64,000 nucleotides of DNA from Lachnospiraceae bacterium (lineage in GTDB: Bacteria > Bacillota > Clostridia > Lachnospirales > Lachnospiraceae): NCBI GenBank assembly GCA_017449075.1, contig JAFSKG010000011.1, forward strand, positions 16,961 to 80,960, written 5' to 3'. How positions within the stretch are numbered: the stretch's first letter is position 1; every line of letters begins with the position of its first letter. Shown here piece by piece: positions 1-9,500 of this stretch. Under the pieces are notes generated by a model. It did not search any database, was not told the origin of the DNA, and was given only the letters and a program-made list of their open reading frames with translations. The translations under genes and the position numbers were made by a program.

Positions 1-1596
1 CTTGCCATCGTCAAGCATTACAAACCTTGCTCCATTTTTGAAAAAATTAATTACTATTTGAATATGTATCTCAAGTCTATTTTGTGATTTCTTTGCATAC
101 TCTACCATTTCTTCCATACATAGTGCGAGATGATTTGACAGCACCTTTGAATAATTATTATCTTCTGCATACTGATCTAAACTCTTAGATGCATTTGCAG
201 CTTCGTCTGGTTCTACTTCAAGATACAATATGTCACTATTTTTTATTTCATTTAACTCTTCTTTCACTACAATAATAAAATAGTGTCTAAGATAAAGTAA
301 AAGTATTGTAGATTCTACTATAAAATCTGAAAGCCACAAATAAGGTTTACCAAACATTTTATAAAGTAAAAATGCTAATACAGGTATGATCATGTCCCCA
401 TAAAATGTATGCCTCATAGAAATTCTTGCATGTTTCCTATCAATAAAATATGCTTCAAACAATGTATTGCATCCAAGGAATATATAGAACAAAGCATTGA
501 ACCTTAATGCAATCACTCCATACTCTGGTATTTCTTTAACTCCGTGTATGTAATAAAACCACTCGGGATTTAACTCTACAATCAAAACCAGAAATCCTAC
601 ACACACTAATATTTGTCGCACTGCAATTTTCATAGCATCCCGCATTGCAATTCTATCGCCTATACTCAAGAAAATTCCCATCAGTGGACCATTCGAATCT
701 GCACAGCTTACTATGAAAACTGTTGCAAGACTAGTACATAAATTGCATACACCCATTATAACGCCACCATCACTACCAAAGAGATATATAACTAACTTTA
801 ACATCAAATAGCTATGTAATGCACTTGACAAAACTCCAACAGTATAAGGAAATCCACCTACAACTATTTCTTTTACATATTGCCATTTTACTCTTGCTTG
901 TTCTAAGTCAAGCATGTCCGTTTTCGTTTTAAAATATATTATAGTTATGATTGCTCTAGTGGCGCATGCAACCACAGTAGCAACACCTGTTCCATATAAT
1001 CCCAAATTAAAATATCTTACAAATATGATATCCAATACTAGATTAATCATAGCTTCAAGAATTGCAAGAACGAGTAGTACCTTCATTCTCCCAAATTCCT
1101 TCAAAAGTCCTGCTCCTACATCGGAAACCAATCTAAAAGGCATAGATATAAGCATAGCAGAAGCATATGTCCTTGCTAAAGCGTATAGCGCTCCATCTAA
1201 TTCATATGAATGAATTATTAAATGAGCTATCGGAATTTGAATTAATGATAAGACAAGCGCCGAAACTACAACAACAACTAGAACTGCTTTTTTACTGTGA
1301 TTAATTTTTTCTCGATTGTTTTCTACCAAGGTGCCAGAATAACCATCGGCTATTCCATTCACTATAATAGCAATGTATGCACTAAGTAATACCGATATTG
1401 GCGCAAATACATTTACAGCTGCAAGAGCATCAGGTCCCATCAGATTACCAACTACAAGTCCGTCAACTGCCATAAGCAAAAGTGTAGACAAATTCATTAT
1501 ATATAAAACAGGTATATACTCAAAGTATTTCATTCTAATTAATGAATCTTTGCGCTTATATTTTTTTTCTATATTATTTTGGCTGTCATTATTCAC
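1..1596 (-). CDS. MATE-family transporter fused to a C-terminal GHKL ATPase-like domain (partial, runs off the left edge)
   Basis: Reading the minus strand from a GTG at 1596 gives 532 codons with no stop up to the window edge. Residues about 25-440 are a multi-spanning membrane domain of MATE/polysaccharide-flippase type, starting MKYFEYIPVLYIMN and including VDGLVVGNLMGPDALAAVN. From about residue 465 the protein becomes soluble and resembles the anti-sigma/histidine-kinase ATPase fold, with CMEEMVEYAKK at the N-box and FVMLDDGK at the G1 box. The N-box asparagine expected in ATP-binding members appears to be tyrosine, so ATP binding is doubtful. No good ribosome binding site precedes the GTG; ATG at 1533 is an alternative start just before the first helix. 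Export of a small molecule is inferred from family; substrate unknown. The end of the ATPase-like domain lies outside the window. Confidence 0.75.
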   Translation of the reverse strand, partial: MNNDSQNNIEKKYKRKDSLIRMKYFEYIPVLYIMNLSTLLLMAVDGLVVGNLMGPDALAAVNVFAPISVLLSAYIAIIVNGIADGYSGTLVENNREKINHSKKAVLVVVVVSALVLSLIQIPIAHLIIHSYELDGALYALARTYASAMLISMPFRLVSDVGAGLLKEFGRMKVLLVLAILEAMINLVLDIIFVRYFNLGLYGTGVATVVACATRAIITIIYFKTKTDMLDLEQARVKWQYVKEIVVGGFPYTVGVLSSALHSYLMLKLVIYLFGSDGGVIMGVCNLCTSLATVFIVSCADSNGPLMGIFLSIGDRIAMRDAMKIAVRQILVCVGFLVLIVELNPEWFYYIHGVKEIPEYGVIALRFNALFYIFLGCNTLFEAYFIDRKHARISMRHTFYGDMIIPVLAFLLYKMFGKPYLWLSDFIVESTILLLYLRHYFIIVVKEELNEIKNSDILYLEVEPDEAANASKSLDQYAEDNNYSKVLSNHLALCMEEMVEYAKKSQNRLEIHIQIVINFFKNGARFVMLDDGK

Positions 1597-1621
1597 ATGC
1601 TTATTATAATGATTTTTTTAG

Positions 1622-1741
1622 AAAAATCCAACATTTTCTTCAACTAAATATTTTGAATGTTTCCTCAAAGAACTTGATATGATAGGAATTCATCACGAAC
1701 TCATATATGATGAACCCCTAAAATTATGCGGACTAGAATAA
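1622..1741 (+). pseudogene. Possible transposase C-terminal remnant
   Basis: A 39-codon open stretch with no start codon ends at a TAA at 1739-1741. Its translation includes FECFLKELDMIGIHHELI, which resembles the segment before the last catalytic Glu of rve-type integrase-core transposases (pattern FxxFLxELGIxHxLI). The similarity is short and seen only by eye, so chance is a real alternative. No inverted repeats or other transposase parts are visible around it. Confidence 0.2.
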
Positions 1742-1788
1742 TTGGTTATACACCCCAAATCCTGCTAAAATATTATATATATCACATA

Positions 1789-1817
1789 TTGACTTATACA
1801 CTATACTTTGCTAACAT
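1789..1817 (+). promoter_or_regulatory. Sigma-A-type promoter for the lysine riboswitch transcript
   Basis: TTGACT at 1789-1794 and TAACAT at 1812-1817 are separated by 17 bp. The expected transcription start near 1824 lies just ahead of the riboswitch aptamer, which supports the assignment. Confidence 0.6.
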
Positions 1818-1831
1818 TATTATAGTAAATA

Positions 1832-1981
1832 GATAGAGGCGCGGTGCGAATATAGGTTTTAATAAAAGAGGCATCTGAAACCGAAGGTCAAACCGCCGAA
1901 TAGATACTTAAGGGCACTTAGTATCTATGGGGTTCGTGAGAATATCACGGGCACTGTCGCGAATAATCGCGGAGGGCTATC
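1832..1981 (+). promoter_or_regulatory. Lysine riboswitch (L box) aptamer
   Basis: The segment is closed by GATAG (1832-1836) pairing with CTATC (1977-1981) and carries L-box landmarks in order: AGAGGCGCGGTGCGAA, CTGAAACCGAAGG, CGCCGAA, GCACTGTCGCGAA and GGAGGGCTATC. The L box binds lysine and lowers expression of lysine synthesis and uptake genes. The genes that follow (lysine transporter, dapA, dapB, ddh) fit this ligand exactly. The expression platform is the terminator at 2006-2035. A competing hairpin, TAACAC (1988-1993) with GTGTTA (2004-2009), could act as antiterminator because it uses the 5' arm of the terminator. Confidence 0.9.
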
Positions 1982-2005
1982 ATAATTTAACACTTTTATT
2001 ATCGT

Positions 2006-2035
2006 GTTAGTTGTGAGGCCACAACTAACTTTTTT
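2006..2035 (+). terminator. Riboswitch-controlled intrinsic terminator
   Basis: GTTAGTTGTG (2006-2015) and CACAACTAAC (2020-2029) form a perfect 10-bp stem around AGGC, followed by six T. It lies directly downstream of the lysine aptamer and ahead of the transporter gene, so lysine binding is expected to favour it. Confidence 0.88.
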
Positions 2036-2039
2036 ATTT

Positions 2040-2105
2040 GGGCTCGTAAAACTCGCCCATACGAGGGGTGACAGAATGTAACACACGTGGCAGACATTCA
2101 CCCCA
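2040..2105 (+). repeat. GTAGGGG-family palindromic repeat locus 1
   Basis: GGGCTCGTAAAACTCGCCC at 2040-2058 is an inverted A-type module. It is followed at 2064-2105 by a degraded hairpin whose arms are GGGGTGA...AATGT and ACATTCACCCC. The locus fills the gap between the riboswitch terminator and the ribosome binding site of the transporter. Confidence 0.7.
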
Positions 2106-2124
2106 CAAAATTAGGAGGATTTTT

Positions 2125-3645
2125 ATGACATTCGTAGGAACATTTTGGGCACTTGTACCAGCACTAGTTGCTATCGTACTTGCTCTCATCACAAAAGAAG
2201 TTTATTCTTCTCTTTTCATCGGTATCGTTATCGGTGCATTATTCTTTACTGGATTTAATCCAGTAGCAGCATTTGACCAAGTTGTAAATGGCGGCCTTAT
2301 CAAAGTATTATCTGACCCTTACAATGTTGGTATTCTCATTTTCCTTGTAGTGCTTGGCGCTATGGTTTCACTTTTAAATAAAAGTGGTGGATCAAAGGCA
2401 TTTGGAGAATGGGCTTCAAAAAATATAAAGTCAAAAGCTGGAGCGCTCCTTGCAACTTGGTTCTTTGGAGTTTTAATTTTTGTTGATGATTATTTCAACT
2501 GCTTAACAGTAGGAAGTGTTATGAGGCCTGTTACTGATAAGTATAAGGTTTCAAGAGCAAAACTTGCATATATAATTGATGCTACTGCTGCACCTGTTTG
2601 TATCATCGCACCTATCTCATCTTGGGCAGCCGCTGTCACAGGATTTGTAGAAGGCGAGGACGGACTTGGACTTTTTATAAAAGCAATTCCATATAACTAT
2701 TATGCAATTCTCACAATGGTATTTATCATTGCTACCACTCTTCTTGGTGTAAACTTCGGCAAAATGAAGAAATGTGAAGACGCTGCTGAGAGCGGCGACT
2801 TATTCTATGGTCACCAAGTAGTAAATAGAGAAACATCATATCACGAAGAAAAAATCTTAGGACCAGGTAAAGTTATCGACTTGGTTATCCCTATAGTTGC
2901 ACTCGTTGTTCTTTGCGTAATCGGTCTTATCTATAGTGGTGGATTCTACAACCCAGAAAGTGAAAGTTTCGGAAATTTCATCGTAGCATTTTCAAATGCT
3001 GATGCATCAGTTGGTCTAGCAATGGGATCATTACTTGCTCTTATTCTTACTATTATTTACTACTTAATTAAAAGATTGTTATCATTTACTGAGACTATGA
3101 ACTGCTTAACAGAAGGATTTAAGAATATGGTTCCTGCAATTTTAATTCTCACATTTGCATGGACTCTTAAAGCAATGATAGATTCACTTGAAGCAACAAC
3201 ATTTATTGATAGTATAGTAAGAAGCAATGTATCAAGCATGATTACTATCTTACCAGCAATTATTTTCTTGCTTGGTGCTGGAATATCTTTCGCAACTGGT
3301 ACATCATGGGGAACTTTTGGAATCTTAATTCCTATCGTAGTATATATATTAAAGCCAATAGACCCACAACTTATGATAATCGGCATATCAGCTGCTATGG
3401 CAGGCTCAGTATTTGGAGACCACTGCTCACCAATATCTGATACAACTATCATGTCAAGTGCTGGTGCGCAATGTGAGCACTTACTCCATGTATCAACTCA
3501 ACTCGCATATGCAGCATATGTTGCTATAGTTTCATTTATATGTTATATAATTGCTGGCGTCACAAAGAACCCTGTTGCACCACTTATCGTAGGTGTCGTT
3601 GTGTTGCTCGCAGGGCTTTTTGCTATCAAAAGTAAAAAAGTGTAA
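2125..3645 (+). CDS. lysW: NhaC-superfamily lysine transporter
   Basis: A 506-residue integral membrane protein with about 11-12 hydrophobic segments and the NhaC-like stretches FGVLIFVDDYFNCLTVGSVM and FGDHCSPISDTTIMSSAG. Members of this Na+/H+ antiporter superfamily placed under lysine riboswitches have been proposed in comparative genomics to import lysine (LysW). The assignment here rests on family plus the L box directly upstream. The start is ATG 2125 because TTAGGAGGA lies 5-8 nt before it; a longer reading frame from 2068 would translate the repeat locus. It leads an apparent operon with dapA, 17 nt downstream. Lysine as substrate is inferred, not shown. Confidence 0.8.
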   Translation: MTFVGTFWALVPALVAIVLALITKEVYSSLFIGIVIGALFFTGFNPVAAFDQVVNGGLIKVLSDPYNVGILIFLVVLGAMVSLLNKSGGSKAFGEWASKNIKSKAGALLATWFFGVLIFVDDYFNCLTVGSVMRPVTDKYKVSRAKLAYIIDATAAPVCIIAPISSWAAAVTGFVEGEDGLGLFIKAIPYNYYAILTMVFIIATTLLGVNFGKMKKCEDAAESGDLFYGHQVVNRETSYHEEKILGPGKVIDLVIPIVALVVLCVIGLIYSGGFYNPESESFGNFIVAFSNADASVGLAMGSLLALILTIIYYLIKRLLSFTETMNCLTEGFKNMVPAILILTFAWTLKAMIDSLEATTFIDSIVRSNVSSMITILPAIIFLLGAGISFATGTSWGTFGILIPIVVYILKPIDPQLMIIGISAAMAGSVFGDHCSPISDTTIMSSAGAQCEHLLHVSTQLAYAAYVAIVSFICYIIAGVTKNPVAPLIVGVVVLLAGLFAIKSKKV

Positions 3646-3662
3646 TATAAGGGGCTCATATA

Positions 3663-4550
3663 ATGAATAAAGAATTAATATTTAAGGGAGTCGGCACAGC
3701 CCTCATAACTCCAACAAATGAAAAAGGAATCGACTTTGAGAAGTTAGAGAAGCTCATTGACTTTCAAATTGAAAAAGGCGTTAATGCTTTGATAATTGCT
3801 GGAACCACTGGCGAAGGTTCAACCCTTGATGATAGAGAACACAAAGAATTGCTTTCATTTTCAAAAGAGAAAATAAATAATAGAGTCCCTATGGTAGCCG
3901 GTGTTGGATCAAATGACACTAACTATGCCTGTTCTCTCGCAAAATATGCAAGTGAAATCGGCGTAGATGGTCTTCTTGTCGTAACTCCTTACTACAATAA
4001 AGCTACTCAATATGGTTTAATTCAAAGTTACACTGCTATAGCAAAGGCATCAACTAAACCATTAATTTTATACAATGTGCCATCAAGAACTGGTGTGAAT
4101 ATAGAGCCTGAAACCTATTTAGAACTTTCTAAAGTTGACAACATCGTCGGCATAAAGGAAGCAAGTGGAAATCTTTCAAAGATAATGGATACATTCAATT
4201 TAGTCAGCGACAAACTCTATATCTATTCTGGAAACGACGACCAAATCACTCCTCTTCTTGCTATGGGAGGCCTCGGAGTAATTTCAGTTTTATCAAATAT
4301 GCTTCCAAAAGAAACTGTAGAAATTTGCGACTCATTCTTTGCAGGTGACGTAAAAAAGAGTAAAGATTTACAGCTTAAGTATTTACCACTCATAAGAGCT
4401 CTTTTCTCAGAAGTAAATCCTATACCTATAAAGTCGGCGATGGCAAAGATGGGGTACTGCGAAAACTATATGAGATTGCCACTTACTCCGATGGATAAAG
4501 TTAAGGAAGAAAAGATGTTTGGTATTATGAAGGACCTAAAAATAATATAG
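3663..4550 (+). CDS. dapA: 4-hydroxy-tetrahydrodipicolinate synthase
   Basis: 295 residues, the usual length for DapA. The enzyme condenses pyruvate with aspartate semialdehyde, the first committed step of DAP/lysine synthesis in the cytosol. Visible signatures are GTTGEGS (47-53), the catalytic Tyr137 in LYNVPSRTG and the Schiff-base Lys165 in IVGIKEASG. It follows the lysine transporter by 17 nt behind AAGGGGCTC, which may serve as a weak ribosome binding site. Its TAG stop merges directly into the inverted repeat module GGGCTCGC, as in several other genes here. Expression is expected to fall when lysine is plentiful, through the upstream L box. Confidence 0.96.
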   Translation: MNKELIFKGVGTALITPTNEKGIDFEKLEKLIDFQIEKGVNALIIAGTTGEGSTLDDREHKELLSFSKEKINNRVPMVAGVGSNDTNYACSLAKYASEIGVDGLLVVTPYYNKATQYGLIQSYTAIAKASTKPLILYNVPSRTGVNIEPETYLELSKVDNIVGIKEASGNLSKIMDTFNLVSDKLYIYSGNDDQITPLLAMGGLGVISVLSNMLPKETVEICDSFFAGDVKKSKDLQLKYLPLIRALFSEVNPIPIKSAMAKMGYCENYMRLPLTPMDKVKEEKMFGIMKDLKII

Positions 4551-4647
4551 GGCTCGCATAGCTCGCCCGTACTGGTGTAGGGGCGAATGCAAAATCGTAG
4601 GGGCGAGTTTTACGAGCCCACCGTAGGGGCGAACGCTTGCGGAGCCC
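4550..4647 (+). repeat. GTAGGGG-family palindromic repeat locus 2 (four modules)
   Basis: An inverted A module at 4550-4568 begins on the last base of the dapA stop codon. A GTAGGGGCGAATGC half-module and a full GTAGGGGCGAG...CGAGCCC module follow at 4577-4619. A third, GTAGGGGCGAACGCTTGCGG..., sits at 4623-4647 and abuts the GAAAGGA ribosome binding site of dapB. The whole dapA-dapB gap is made of these modules. Confidence 0.85.
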
Positions 4648-4659
4648 GAAAGGATAGAA

Positions 4660-5403
4660 ATGAAAGTTTTAGTTAGCGGCTGCATGGGTCACATGGGTCA
4701 AATACTTTGCAAGATGATTTGTGACGACCCAGCACTTGAACTTACTTGTGGTGTTGATAAAAGTTGTGAAAGTTCAAATTTCAAATGTTTCAAAAATTTT
4801 AACGATGTTAATGTGGATGTTGACATCATCGTAGATTTTTCTCATCACTCACTAACGAAAGAGATGATTGACTTTGCAACAAACAAAAATCTTCCTCTCG
4901 TCATTGCAACCACAGGTCAGACTGATGAAGAAAAGAAAATGATAAATGATGCTGCAAATTCTATCCCTGTATTTTTTGCAGCAAACTATTCTATGGGTGT
5001 AGCAATTTTAATTGAGTCTGCTAAAAGAATCGCAAGTCAATTTAAAAATGCTGATATAGAAATTATTGAGACTCATCATAATAGGAAGCTGGATGCGCCA
5101 TCAGGAACTGCACTTAAAATTGCAGAGGGCCTAAAAGAAGTTCGTCCCGATGCAAATCTTGTGCTTGGAAGAAGCGGAAATCAAAAAAGAGACAAGAAAG
5201 ATATAGGTATAAGTGCTATAAGACTTGGAAATGTGGTAGGAATACATGAGGTAATGATTTCAACCGAACACGAGTGTATAAGTATAAAACATGAGGCTTA
5301 TGATAGGGGTCTCTTTGCTGAAGGTGCAATAAACGCAGTGAAATATATGAAGGGCAAAAGTAAGGGGCTATATAGCATGAATGATATGTTATCACTACAA
5401 TAG
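4660..5403 (+). CDS. dapB: 4-hydroxy-tetrahydrodipicolinate reductase
   Basis: 247 residues. The enzyme reduces the DapA product with NAD(P)H. The N-terminal nucleotide-binding loop is GCMGHMG (7-13). The catalytic and substrate-binding block ETHHNRKLDAPSGTAL contains His139, His140 and Lys143. The start at 4660 is set by GAAAGGA 6 nt upstream, directly after a repeat module ending GGAGCCC. The stop TAG at 5401-5403 runs into the next inverted repeat. The 109-nt gap to dapA is repeats only, so co-transcription from the riboswitch promoter is likely. Confidence 0.95.
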   Translation: MKVLVSGCMGHMGQILCKMICDDPALELTCGVDKSCESSNFKCFKNFNDVNVDVDIIVDFSHHSLTKEMIDFATNKNLPLVIATTGQTDEEKKMINDAANSIPVFFAANYSMGVAILIESAKRIASQFKNADIEIIETHHNRKLDAPSGTALKIAEGLKEVRPDANLVLGRSGNQKRDKKDIGISAIRLGNVVGIHEVMISTEHECISIKHEAYDRGLFAEGAINAVKYMKGKSKGLYSMNDMLSLQ

Positions 5404-5489
5404 GGGCTCGCATAGCTCGCCCATACAGTGAGATCAGACAAAATGTCCGCCCCTACAACATATTTTGTAGGGGCGAGTTACACGAGCCC
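5404..5489 (+). repeat. GTAGGGG-family palindromic repeat locus 3 (three modules)
   Basis: An inverted A module (GGGCTCGC...GCTCGCCC, 5404-5422) begins right after the dapB stop codon. A degraded B module ending TGTCCGCCCCTAC covers about 5432-5456. A forward A module (5467-5489) ends at the GGAAGGA ribosome binding site of ddh. Confidence 0.85.
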
Positions 5490-5503
5490 GGAAGGACAAA
5501 ATT

Positions 5504-6481
5504 ATGAAACTTGGAATCTATGGATATGGAAATGTAGGAAAAGGCGTTGAGCTCGCCTGCTCTCAAAATAAAGATGTAGAGCTTGTAGGAATATTTACAA
5601 GAAGGGATAAATCCACAGTAACCCCTCTTTTAAATACTAAAGTGTATAATGCATCAGAAATAAAAGACTTTAAAGATAAAATTGATGTGCTTGCAATCTG
5701 TGGCGGCTCTGCTACGGAGCTTCCTACTATGACACCAGAACTCGCAAAAGACTTTAATGTCGTTGATACTTTTGATACACATGCAAAAATCTTTGAACAT
5801 TTTAATAATGTAGATAAGATTGCCAAAGAAAATAAGCATGTAGCACTCATTTCTTGTGGTTGGGACCCTGGTATGTTTTCACTCAATCGTCTCTATGCAA
5901 ATGTACTTCTTCCAAATGGAAAAGACTATACATTTTGGGGTAGAGGCATAAGTCAAGGCCATAGCGATGCAATTAGAAGAATTGATGGAGTCCTTGATGC
6001 AAAACAGTATACAGTTCCTATAGAAAATGTAGTAAATAAAATATTAAATGGCGAGACACCAGAGCTTACCACAAGGCAGAAGCATCTAAGAGAGTGTTAT
6101 GTCGTAGCTAAAGAAGGTGCTGATAAAAATAAAATTGAAAATGAAATAAAAAATATGCCAAACTATTTTGCTGATTATGATACTATTGTTAATTTCATCA
6201 CACTTGATGAATTAAAAGAAAAGCACAGCGGTATGCCTCATGCAGGATTTGTAATCAGAACTGGCACAACTGGAAAAGATAATGAGCACAAGCACACTAT
6301 ATCATATAATTTAAATCTTGATTCTAATCCAGAATTTACGGCACAGGCAATAGTTGCATTTTCAAGAGCATTACATAAAGAATTTAAGAGGGGAACCACG
6401 GGGTGTCTTACAGCCTTTGATATAAGACCAAGAGATTTATATGTCGGTGATTACAATGAATTATTAAAACACATGTTATAG
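5504..6481 (+). CDS. ddh: meso-Diaminopimelate D-dehydrogenase
   Basis: 325 residues, the family's usual length. The enzyme makes meso-DAP directly from tetrahydrodipicolinate, ammonia and NADPH, bypassing the acylated branches. Signatures are the Rossmann motif GYGNVGKG (6-13), CGGSATELP, DTFDTHAKI and SCGWDPGMFSLNR. Its presence directly after dapB implies the one-step dehydrogenase route to cell-wall DAP and lysine in this organism. The ribosome binding site GGAAGGA lies at the edge of a repeat module. The stop TAG (6479-6481) is followed by a decayed repeat and a C-type hairpin that can act as terminator, so the lysine operon probably ends here. Confidence 0.95.
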   Translation: MKLGIYGYGNVGKGVELACSQNKDVELVGIFTRRDKSTVTPLLNTKVYNASEIKDFKDKIDVLAICGGSATELPTMTPELAKDFNVVDTFDTHAKIFEHFNNVDKIAKENKHVALISCGWDPGMFSLNRLYANVLLPNGKDYTFWGRGISQGHSDAIRRIDGVLDAKQYTVPIENVVNKILNGETPELTTRQKHLRECYVVAKEGADKNKIENEIKNMPNYFADYDTIVNFITLDELKEKHSGMPHAGFVIRTGTTGKDNEHKHTISYNLNLDSNPEFTAQAIVAFSRALHKEFKRGTTGCLTAFDIRPRDLYVGDYNELLKHML

Positions 6482-6567
6482 GGCTTGTAAAACCAATTCA
6501 TATGAGGGACGAAAAATGTCGTCTCTCTTTTTTTGCAAACAAATAGGGCAGACATTATGTCCGCCCT
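6482..6567 (+). repeat. GTAGGGG-family palindromic repeat locus 4
   Basis: Directly after the ddh stop lies a decayed inverted A module (GGGCTTGTAAAACC). It is followed by a C-type hairpin at 6504-6527 and a B-type palindrome, GGGCAGACA and TGTCCGCCC, at 6546-6567. The locus separates two convergent genes. Confidence 0.75.
6504..6534 (+). terminator. C-type repeat module working as ddh terminator
   Basis: GAGGGACGA and TGTCGTCTCTC can pair around a short AAAA-containing loop and are followed by a run of seven T. This looks like a repeat module taken over as an intrinsic terminator for the lysine operon. Confidence 0.6.
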
Positions 6568-6589
6568 AAAACATGTCATCCTCTACACT

Positions 6590-9500
6590 TTATGCTGCAA
6601 ATAATCCCTTAAGAGTACTATATATGTTCATGCACAAACTGTAAACTGATGTTATATTATTACTACTTACTATTTCTGATGCTATCTTTGCTCCTTGCTC
6701 AAAGTCAACATTACTCAATACTTTTGTCATTTTAACAATGCTATTTGGATTTATTATACCTGCAGCATCAATTATAGGTATTGTCTCTTCTGTTTGAGTC
6801 AAACCGAATGTGCTAGATATTGCATTAGCAGCATTGCTCAAGAGTTGTAATGGCTGTACTTGTGGAACTACTGGTTGAATAGAAGATCCACCATATACCA
6901 TATTCGTCAATACTGGTTCTACACCTTGGAAGTCAATTACTGTCCATATATCTGTTGCTGGTGAATCTGATACAGGTACTCCATTATAGGCTACAAGATG
7001 TGATTGCAACTTCCTTGAATTTGTTGGTAAAGTATTTAATGTTGTCACAGCAAGTACATATCCACTTTCTTTTGTTACATCTATTGTACTAAAGTCTAAT
7101 AATATATCCTTTCCTGACATTTGTCCACTCTGACTAACAATGAATCCTTCTGGTGTGATAGTGTTTACAAGCAAGTTAGTCGCATCATCAAATCTATAGC
7201 TATGTAATTTGTTATCAGTGTCATAGGCATTTATCCAACCATTATTTGCAAATCTAGCAATCTGCAACTCAGTATTTATAGTTTCAAATCTCAATTTCCT
7301 AGTTCCTGATGCCATATAATACCAATATCCCACAAAGTTGCCCATTACTGACTGACCATATGTCTTTACAGACTTAACTATTCTAGTGCTATTACTATCG
7401 TAATTTCTGCACTTTTCATATATTGATCTATCAAAGCTTGGTTTATCTGGTAAAGCTAAAAGCTTAGTCTCATATACTACTCTTTCTGTGGTTGGGAATA
7501 TTGCTACAAGTACTCCATCATTTCTAAAGTATCCAGTATAGCCTGTGCCTTCAAAATCTTTAAAGCCAGTCACCATATAAGCTAATTCACTTAGAGAATT
7601 ATTTAAGTAATATACGTTTCCACCTTCTTCTACAAAACCTCTTTGCATTATGCCGTCATTATCAAATCTATACCACATATTTTTAGAATTTACTACTCGT
7701 TTATGCCATCCGTTTGTGAGATAGTACCTATCTCCATTTGGAGCTGACATAAATAGCTTAAATTCATTTGATGCTGGGAAGTATTCCCATGTCTCATCTG
7801 AAAGTCCCATTAAACTTGAACTTCCCGCAGACATATTTATTGTCTTATAATCTCCAAAACTTGGTGTTGCGATTCTACCAATCTTAGAGTTTACATGCAA
7901 CTTCAATATTCCTGCTCTTAAAGCACCATTGTCTTTTCCTCTTCCATCATAACCATATGGATTAACTATTATAGTGTTATTACCTGCCGGAAGCGCACCA
8001 CCGACACCTCCGCCGCCTCCGCCACCGCCGCCTCCGCCAGTAGTTCCGCCACCATAGTAACTTGGACGCTTACTTGGGCTAGATGGAGGTGTTAAAATTG
8101 ATTTATCAACAATAATCGCTCTTACACCAAATGTGTGATCTGGATAAGCATCTGCTATTTTTGACAAGTTAGATCCAGCTGACAACATAGTGCCTACAAT
8201 ACTATAGTCATCTACAAAGTTTCCTGCAAGGTCTTTTATGTATGTAACTATAACTGCATTAAGAACCTTTCCTGATGGAACCTCTATACCAAGGTTCTTT
8301 GCTGATACAGTATCATATGCAAGTAAATCTGATACCTTAACTTGTATTTCATTTGGTGATGCTACTGATGTGCTACCATCGTCATCATCTCCAAGTATCA
8401 AATCACCAAATGATGATACAAATTCTCTTACTGCTCCCAATAATCCTTTTGACTCTGCTGAGTAAGCTAATTCTTTTGCTTTTGCTTGTTCTTGTTTCTG
8501 TATAGCATCCTTTCTATCTTCTTGTATGAGGCTATTTATGTAATCTTCATCCAAATATCCGTTATTTTGTGGCTGCATGTTTTCTTTAACTTTCTCTGCT
8601 TCCTTCTTAGCATTATCGTTAATCTCTTGTTTTCTCTTCTCTTTTGCCGCACTTCTAAGTTCTTCTCTCTTAGCCTCTCTCGCTTCGAATGCTGCTAATT
8701 CTTCTTCATCAAGTGTGCTTACATCAACAAGCTTACCATAGACATCTATATCTTCTGTAGTGCCCTTTGGAAGTGATATTATCTCATTTCCTACAAATTC
8801 CCCATTCTCTTTCTTATACCATCCATCAAATCTTATATTGCCTTTTACATTGGTATCTAGTGCAAAATTAGATGAATCTAATACATATGATGCACTATTA
8901 TCTACCTTGCTTGCACACTGTGTGAATCCTCCAGATGCTGGCTCTACAAAGTATTTAACAACATATTTAGTCTTTGGTAATTTTGCATAAAGTTCTACTA
9001 CACCATTCTTGATATATTTTGATCTTGCTGTGAGCTTTGTTATTGGGCTTCCAGTACACTTCTGATTATCATACCATCCTTCAAATGTACCAAAGTTATG
9101 TGTTACTTCTTTTGGTAACTCATAGTCTTCAAATATGACAAATCGCTCATCTGACATGTCTGTAACATCATTTCTAGCAATACCCGTTATAGTACCTCCA
9201 TTTAAGTGATAAACAATCATATACATAGAACTTGACCACTTAGCATAGAGAGTTGTGATGTTTTCTGGATTTCCTTCTTTTAATATAGTCACTGGTGATC
9301 CAGTATAAGTAGGGGTTGTATACCAGCCATCAAAGTACATCATATCATATGTCTTGCCTAACCTATTAAACTTTGCTGCTAATGTCGATCTCACATTAGT
9401 AGGAAGAACTGAATCCTCAGCGAGATTAAATGTCTCTGTGAATTTTCCATCTATTGCAATTTTTCCTTCTACAGCACCCTTAGAACCTATGTTAAATGTG

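Noticed and set aside
6590-7000. LPXTG sortase anchor at the end of the giant protein
   Set aside because: No LPXTG-like motif, hydrophobic helix or basic tail is visible at the C-terminus; wall-binding repeats are a better explanation.
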